Source: JAUXEH01 sp965602945
GTDB lineage: Bacteria > Acidobacteriota > Aminicenantia > Aminicenantales > Aminicenantaceae
Length of the DNA stretch: 11,172 nt
Reading direction: 5' to 3'
NCBI GenBank assembly: GCA_965602945.1
Contig: CBFDBC010000124.1
Span: 1 to 11,172 of the forward strand
Part shown: positions 6,721-11,172 of the stretch, piece after piece
Position numbering within the stretch: position 1 is the first letter of the stretch
How the letters are laid out: every line of letters starts with the position of its first letter
Notes under the pieces: generated by a model
The model's database searches: none
What the model was told of the DNA's origin: nothing
The model's input: only the letters and a program-made list of their open reading frames with translations
Translations under genes and position numbers: made by a program

Positions 6721-6744
6721 GGAATACGAAATGAGGGAAGACCG

Positions 6745-8715
6745 ATGAGCGAAGATAAGAGAACACAATTGTTAGAGGATCTGGACAATGTCCGAAAGCG
6801 GATCTCCGAACTTGAGGAGTCCGAAAAGGCAAGGGATGACGAGGAACGATCCCTCCGTGAGGACTCGGAGCGCTACCGGCATGCGGTCGACACAGCTCCC
6901 TTGAGCGTGCTTTCCGTGGATGTCCAGGGAAAGATCCGATACGCCAACAGCCAGATGTTGAAGAGATTCAAACTGGACCCCCCCGGAGGCAACGGGGACG
7001 AGGACATGATGTCGCACCCCGTGTTCCGGGATTCCGGGCTCTCCGATGCCATCCGGCGCTGCCTGGATACGCAAAAGCAGAATGTGATCGAGAAACCCCT
7101 AAAGGACCAGAACGGACAGCAGTCCTGGTTCCGTCATTTCGTGAATCCCATCCTCGACAAGGACGGCTCCATCAACGGCGTGCTGGCCGTGATCGATGAC
7201 ATCTCGGAATACAAGAATTCGCAGGAAGACCTCTCCGCACGCTTGAACTATGAACAGAACACCAACCGCGTGCTCTCACAGCTACTGGGAGTGTTCAACA
7301 TCGACCAGGCCGTGGACTCCACGCTGGCCGAGCTAGGAGGGGTCGGTCAGGCGGACCGAGCCTTCCTGTTCCTGGTCTATGGAAAAGGCACGAAGATGGA
7401 CAACACCCATGAGTGGTGCGCCCAGGGAGTGAGCTCCCAGATAGACCAACTCCAGAACCTTTCCACCGAGGATCTATCCTGGTGGATGAAGCAGTTGGAG
7501 AGAGGGTCATCCATCGTTATCCAGGACGTGAACGGCCTGCCGGAAGAAGCCAAGGCGGAAAAGGCTTGGCTCTCCAAGCAGGAAATCCGCTCCCTGGTCT
7601 CTCTGCCTGTCAGGCTCAACGGGCAGCTGACCGGATTCATGGGGCTGGCGGCGGTGAAGAAGGATAAAAACTGGGAGGACGGCGAGGTCCGCCTGCTCAA
7701 GACCGTGGCCCATGTGGTCGGCGACTACCTGGATAAGAAGCGGGCGGATGACGTCCAGAAGGAGAAGGACGAACGCAGCCGCCGCCTGGCTCAGGCAAGC
7801 ATCGAAGGATTGTTCATCCTGCAGTCCGGCCTTATCATGGACACCAACCAAGTGAGCGAAGCCATGTTGGGTTATAAAACGACCGAATTTCAGGGGCAGG
7901 AATTTGCCTCTCTCTTTGAAAGTAAATCCCGGCCCGCCGTGGGAAAGTATCTGCAGGAAACCGAACAGAAACCCTTCGAGACCGATGTCAGAAAGAAAAC
8001 GGGCGCGGTGTTTCCGGTCGAGATCCATGCGCGTTCGATGCAGTACCAGGATGTCCCATTGACCGTGGTGGCCATGCGCGACATCTCTGACCGGAAAAAA
8101 CGAGACGCGGCCAAGCAGGAGTCGGCAGGCATGTTCCGGGACGCGCTGGGAGGATCGATCCAGGCGTTATCGCTCACATTGGCGCTGCGGGATCCCTTCG
8201 CGGCCGGCCATGGGGAAGGCGTAGCCGAACTGTCAGCGGCCATTGCCGAGGAGATGGGTTTTCCCGAGGAGAAGGTCGAAGGCATGCGCCTGATCGGCAC
8301 GGTCCATGATATCGGCAAGGTCAGCATCCCTGCCGAAATTTTGAGCAAACCGGGCAAGATCTCGGATGCGGAGCGCATGCTGGTGGAGAACCACCCTCAG
8401 ACCGGATTCGAGATCCTCAAGGGGATTAAGTTTCCCTGGCCTGTTGCCCAGATCGTCCTGCAGCACCACGAACGGATGAACGGCACCGGGTATCCCGCCG
8501 GCCTCTCAGGTGAGAACATCCTGCTGGAAGCCAGGATCATGGCCGTGGCCGATACCGTGGACGCCATGGTCTCGGATCGGTCCTACCGCCCCGCCCATGA
8601 TCTGGATAGCGCCATCAAGGAGATCACCAGCAACAAGGGATCGCTGTATGATCCCAAGGTGGTGGATGCCGCCGTCAAGGTGGTCAACCAGCGCGGCTAT
8701 CCTTTTACATCGTAG
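6745..8715 (+). CDS. PAS-GAF-PAS-HD-GYP signalling protein (predicted cyclic-di-GMP phosphodiesterase)
   Basis: A 656-residue cytoplasmic regulator with no signal peptide or membrane segment. It starts with a charged coiled coil (about 5-40), then PAS (about 41-155, ending LAVIDDISEYKNSQ), GAF (about 175-335, ADRAFLFLVY, SLVSLPVRLNGQLTGFMGL), a second PAS (about 345-455, ending VAMRDISDRKKRD) and HD-GYP (about 470-650). The HD-GYP catalytic set is present: H489, H521/D522 with K525 in HDIGK, H550 in NHPQTG, H574/H575 in QHHER, G582-Y583-P584 in NGTGYP and D603 in VADTVDAM. HD-GYP domains hydrolyse cyclic-di-GMP to pGpG or GMP using a bi- or trinuclear metal site. The PAS and GAF domains probably sense a ligand or redox state; no haem or flavin signature is obvious. 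There is no receiver or GGDEF domain. The start follows GAGGGAAG at 4 nt spacing. It is transcribed away from the lyase operon behind a palindromic control element and converges on the DUF6305 gene. Confidence 0.93.
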   Translation: MSEDKRTQLLEDLDNVRKRISELEESEKARDDEERSLREDSERYRHAVDTAPLSVLSVDVQGKIRYANSQMLKRFKLDPPGGNGDEDMMSHPVFRDSGLSDAIRRCLDTQKQNVIEKPLKDQNGQQSWFRHFVNPILDKDGSINGVLAVIDDISEYKNSQEDLSARLNYEQNTNRVLSQLLGVFNIDQAVDSTLAELGGVGQADRAFLFLVYGKGTKMDNTHEWCAQGVSSQIDQLQNLSTEDLSWWMKQLERGSSIVIQDVNGLPEEAKAEKAWLSKQEIRSLVSLPVRLNGQLTGFMGLAAVKKDKNWEDGEVRLLKTVAHVVGDYLDKKRADDVQKEKDERSRRLAQASIEGLFILQSGLIMDTNQVSEAMLGYKTTEFQGQEFASLFESKSRPAVGKYLQETEQKPFETDVRKKTGAVFPVEIHARSMQYQDVPLTVVAMRDISDRKKRDAAKQESAGMFRDALGGSIQALSLTLALRDPFAAGHGEGVAELSAAIAEEMGFPEEKVEGMRLIGTVHDIGKVSIPAEILSKPGKISDAERMLVENHPQTGFEILKGIKFPWPVAQIVLQHHERMNGTGYPAGLSGENILLEARIMAVADTVDAMVSDRSYRPAHDLDSAIKEITSNKGSLYDPKVVDAAVKVVNQRGYPFTS

Positions 8716-8744
8716 GGACCGGTTTCCTCTCGGGACCTTCGGAC

Positions 8745-9422
8745 CTACTTGTCTGAAAAGACGCCCTTCATGATATCAACCAGGTTGAGGGCGTAATCCA
8801 CTTCTGTCAGGGGTATGTTTCCCGCCCTGGCCATCTCCCCGAAACGGCCGTCCTTGTTGCTGTCTTTGGTGACGATCAGGTAGTCGGCAAAGGGAGCCAC
8901 GGCATCGATCATGCGTTCGTTATCACTTCCCGGAGAGCCCCTTCGGGACACGCCGCCGACATGCACGGCAATGATGAAGATCCCTTTCTGCTTGCAGAAG
9001 TCGACGACCTTCTTCAGGCGGTCGACCTCGTCTTCCATTGTGAGGCCCGAGGCACCCATGCCCTTGAGGCTGGCGCCGATGGCGAAGATGACGGTCTTGT
9101 AGGGAGTGCCCTGCTGGATCACATCCAGGTCCGTGTGAACCTCGACATGGAATCCGGAGCGGGATTCGCCTTCCCGGCCCCCCAGGCCCGCGCCCAGTCC
9201 CAGCATCTCCACATCCGGCACGTCACAGTAATCGTACATGATGCCGGCCTCCTCACAGATGATGTTGAGTGTGGTCACGTCCTGACTCTGACCCGCGGAC
9301 GTGTTCAGCAGCGGGAGTTGGGCTTTGGGCGAGGTTTCCTGGGAGCTCAGGGGAAGAGCACCGATCCATGCCAGTGCCAGCAGACACAGCAAAAGCAGCC
9401 TGAATCGTTCTATGTATTTCAT
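8745..9422 (-). CDS. DUF6305-type exported protein
   Basis: A 225-residue exported protein of unknown function. Two in-frame ATGs, at 9431 and 9422, share one GAGGAG; it lies 1 nt before the first and 10 nt before the second, so the second is preferred (the alternative adds three residues). The N-terminus is a signal peptide (MKYIERFR, a leucine-rich stretch, cleavage near LPLSS); no lipobox is convincing. The mature protein has the pattern I associate with DUF6305: LLNTSAGQSQD near the start, FAIGASLKGMGASGLTMEDE, the helix VDRLKKVVDFCKQKGI, FIIAVHVGGVSRRGSPGSDN, FADYLIVTKDSNKDG and GNIPLTEVDYALNLVDIM. The alternation of hydrophobic strands and helices suggests a Rossmann-like fold. It begins 18 bp after the dipeptidase stop, so the two are very likely co-transcribed, and it converges on the HD-GYP gene with 29 bp between stops. 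Family assignment is from memory of the consensus; no function is established. Confidence 0.75.
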   Translation of the reverse strand: MKYIERFRLLLLCLLALAWIGALPLSSQETSPKAQLPLLNTSAGQSQDVTTLNIICEEAGIMYDYCDVPDVEMLGLGAGLGGREGESRSGFHVEVHTDLDVIQQGTPYKTVIFAIGASLKGMGASGLTMEDEVDRLKKVVDFCKQKGIFIIAVHVGGVSRRGSPGSDNERMIDAVAPFADYLIVTKDSNKDGRFGEMARAGNIPLTEVDYALNLVDIMKGVFSDK

Positions 9423-9440
9423 ACGTTTCATTCTCCTCGG

Positions 9441-11172
9441 TTATTTCTTGCGCGGGGGCGCCTTCGGCAGCTTGTGATAGCGTATCACCTCCCTCAGCCA
9501 GTCCTCGGGATAGGGAAGGTTGCTCCGCTTGCGTGTCTTGGTGTCATAGATGCTCAGGCCCCGGTATTTGACCAGCAGCTCGTCTCCCAGCTTCCACCAG
9601 GCGTTGACCACCAGGTCGGCGTTGTTGTTGCAGTATTCGGTTAGATATTCGACGGCTTCTTCCGGATCCTTGTCATAAAGCTGCTTGGCGAAGGTGTCGA
9701 TCGCGGGGGTCATATCGACGGCCCGAGTCTCCCATTTTGCCTGGGCCGCTTTCACGTCCTCGATGGCATGTGAGTAGGCCACCAGGGTGTGGAAGTCCAC
9801 GTAGTCGAAGGCCCAGCGGGCGGATTCACGGTCGAATTCCCAGTGGTCGCCGATCTGGAAGGAATGTGGGATCTCCGTGATCCCGACGTAGAGCGGCATG
9901 TAGCAGGCGGTGTCCTGGGCCCCGAAGCAGAGCCACACGATGCCGCCTATGGGATCGGGCAGCCAGTCCCGGCACTGCGTGACCGTGGTGTACTCGGCCC
10001 GGTTGACACCGATCGTGCGGGGAGTGTTGTAGGTCTCTCCCTCCACACGGACCGGGCGGGGGTGATAGTTGGGGTTCTTGAAGGGACCGCCCCGCAGACC
10101 GGCGGCCGGATCGAACTCGGTGCCCTGGTATTTATCGCGGGTGAGGTTCATGACGTCCTGCACGGAGAGCTTCTTGTCCGGTCTGACCGAGAAGGGAAGA
10201 TCCATGTTCAGTGTGTCGGCACTGAACTTCCGGGACGGGGCCGCCAGGTCGAAGAAACGCCACATGCGGGCGCGGGAGCCTCCGCTGCTGTTCGCGCTGA
10301 ACCCCGCGGGAGAGTAGGCCTTCTTCCAGTTGAAGGGTTCCCCGCTGTCCGGATCATACAGGTTCTTCTCGATGGCGAAGGAGACGATGTTGGACGAGCC
10401 CATGAAATAATCGCCGTTATCCAGGTCGATCTCGCCGATGCGCGACTCGTTGGGGCACACGCTCACGTGGTCGTCGGGCACGCGCTGGGCGCACCAGACC
10501 GCACCCGGCTTCCCGCTCTCCGGTGTCCACAGCGGGCCCACCGGCATTATCTCGAAGACCCAGATCTCGTTGGGATCGGAGATAGCCAGCATCTCGCCGT
10601 CGTCGTGGAAGCCGTAGCCATATTCCTCGGCCAGGGACCCCATGATGCGGATGCAGTCGCGGGCGGTCTTGGCCCTCTCCATGCCCAGCTGCGTGAGTGT
10701 GGTCAGGTCGATCTTGGCCGAGGGCGTGGCGTTGACCAGCTTCCTGGGCGCCCCGATGGTGGACTCGCCGATGGCCACCTGGTTCTCGTTCATGTACCCG
10801 AACATGCCGTGGATGTAGGCGTAGCTGTGTTCAGGCTGCGGGATGTCCAGGCCGATGTAGTCCTGCTTGATCCGCTCCCACTTGAGCCCCTCCGCCGGGG
10901 GCCAGGTGATGTACTGGGACACATGGTAGATCCTGCGGCCCTCGCCCTTCTTGTATTCCCCGCCGGGCACATAGCGGAAGGTCCAGTCGCAGACCCCGCA
11001 GTCGCAGGTGTGAGTGCTCATGACCGATCCGTCGGTCGAGGCATCCTTGCCCACCAGGATGACCGTGCAGCCTTCGGGGGCATCCCAGGCCAGGGTCTCG
11101 TCGGCCTCGACGGACCTCTGTGCCGCGGCCGACGCGTTCCAGCCCAAGGCAACGATCAGGCAGATGCTCAAC
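9441..11172 (-). CDS. C69-family dipeptidase (PepD-like), exported, 5'-truncated by window edge
   Basis: Predicted N-terminal-nucleophile peptidase cleaving dipeptides outside the cytoplasm. The frame is open to the window edge, where it reads SICLIVALGWNASAAAQ, the end of a signal peptide whose start lies outside; 576 codons are visible. The conserved family start CTVILVGKDASTDGS follows about 16 residues after the expected signal cleavage, as in enzymes with a short propeptide removed to expose the nucleophile cysteine (visible residue 35, codon 11069-11067). Other family marks are the STHT segment, PGGEYKKGEGRRI, NENQVAIGESTIG, ERAKTARDCIRIMGSLAEEYGYG, GSSNIVSFAIEKNLYDP, RARMWRFFDL and the C-terminal half with TTVTQCRDWLPDPIGGIVW. 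A C-x-C-x2-C cluster (residues 56-61) follows the nucleophile region. At over 560 residues it is the longer form of the family. It ends RKK and is followed directly by the DUF6305 gene. Confidence 0.9.
   Translation of the reverse strand, partial: LSICLIVALGWNASAAAQRSVEADETLAWDAPEGCTVILVGKDASTDGSVMSTHTCDCGVCDWTFRYVPGGEYKKGEGRRIYHVSQYITWPPAEGLKWERIKQDYIGLDIPQPEHSYAYIHGMFGYMNENQVAIGESTIGAPRKLVNATPSAKIDLTTLTQLGMERAKTARDCIRIMGSLAEEYGYGFHDDGEMLAISDPNEIWVFEIMPVGPLWTPESGKPGAVWCAQRVPDDHVSVCPNESRIGEIDLDNGDYFMGSSNIVSFAIEKNLYDPDSGEPFNWKKAYSPAGFSANSSGGSRARMWRFFDLAAPSRKFSADTLNMDLPFSVRPDKKLSVQDVMNLTRDKYQGTEFDPAAGLRGGPFKNPNYHPRPVRVEGETYNTPRTIGVNRAEYTTVTQCRDWLPDPIGGIVWLCFGAQDTACYMPLYVGITEIPHSFQIGDHWEFDRESARWAFDYVDFHTLVAYSHAIEDVKAAQAKWETRAVDMTPAIDTFAKQLYDKDPEEAVEYLTEYCNNNADLVVNAWWKLGDELLVKYRGLSIYDTKTRKRSNLPYPEDWLREVIRYHKLPKAPPRKK

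Larger units (their letters stand above)
6494..6744. other. Divergent intergenic control region between the lyase operon and the HD-GYP gene
   Basis: This 251-bp stretch is the longest non-coding span in the window and is noticeably more AT-rich than the genes beside it. It must hold the promoters of both divergent transcription units. It contains candidate leftward promoter elements (6564-6590), a 16-bp interrupted palindrome over the leftward -35 region (6582-6597), a separated 10-bp inverted repeat (6511-6520 and 6603-6612), a rightward -10-like CATAAT (6688-6693) and a 22-bp near-perfect palindrome (6699-6720). No open frame of credible length with a ribosome binding site was found in it. 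Confidence 0.7.

Noticed and set aside
6731..6748. Five-codon mini-frame (MREDR) whose stop overlaps the HD-GYP start as ATGA
   Set aside because: It could be a coupling leader, but it overlaps the ribosome binding site of the real gene, is too short to judge, and such overlaps arise easily by chance.
6494..6832. N-terminal extension of the lyase frame upstream of 6493
   Set aside because: The extra 113 residues would cross the control region and overlap the start of the divergent HD-GYP gene, while the ATG at 6493 has a good ribosome binding site and a signal peptide directly after it.
8712..8748. Imperfect stem (GTAGG/CCTAC plus CCG/CGG) spanning the convergent stops of the HD-GYP and DUF6305 genes
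   Set aside because: The stem is broken by an internal loop, the loop is long and no T tract follows; it also overlaps coding bases.

Overview
The window reads as a piece of a GC-rich (roughly 58-60 % by eye) Gram-negative bacterial chromosome. Nearly every gene has a clean ribosome binding site, four proteins have complete export signals, a fifth has one cut by the window edge, and one looks like an 8-strand-type outer-membrane beta-barrel of the kind common in the Bacteroidota/FCB group. The mix (PorT-like barrel, secreted heparinase II/III-fold enzyme, secreted PHP phosphoesterase, C69 dipeptidase, PAS/GAF/HD-GYP regulator) suggests an uncultivated FCB- or PVC-like heterotroph. I cannot fix the taxon from sequence alone. 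No rRNA, tRNA, CRISPR, insertion sequence, integrase or phage gene is visible.

Layout. (1) 1-732, + strand: 3' part of a short-chain isoprenoid diphosphate synthase. (2) 763-6493, - strand: a five-gene run read right to left: secreted heparinase II/III-like lyase, secreted PHP-domain protein, NCS1-like transporter, a 57-residue two-helix membrane protein whose start overlaps the transporter stop by 8 bp, and a beta-barrel outer-membrane protein. Gaps are 82, 49, -8 and 67 bp, so one operon is plausible. (3) 6494-6744: a 251-bp divergent control region with a 22-bp near-perfect palindrome just upstream of the regulator gene. (4) 6745-8715, + strand: a soluble PAS-GAF-PAS-HD-GYP protein, a predicted cyclic-di-GMP phosphodiesterase. 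(5) 8745-11172, - strand: a DUF6305-type exported protein preceded by a C69-family dipeptidase whose 5' end lies outside the window.

How the parts may work together (inference). The central operon looks like a small extracellular-polymer processing and uptake locus without SusC/SusD or TonB components: lyase and phosphoesterase outside the cytoplasm, an outer-membrane barrel, and an inner-membrane symporter with a possible small accessory subunit. The divergent HD-GYP gene could link it to cyclic-di-GMP signalling, but only adjacency supports this. The dipeptidase/DUF6305 pair is a separate unit probably concerned with peptides.

The most interesting items are the overlapping NCS1-like transporter and mini-protein, the 22-bp palindrome in front of the HD-GYP gene, and the dipeptidase/DUF6305 pair. 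All coding regions are intact apart from the two cut by the window edges. No intergenic stretch exceeds 300 bp.
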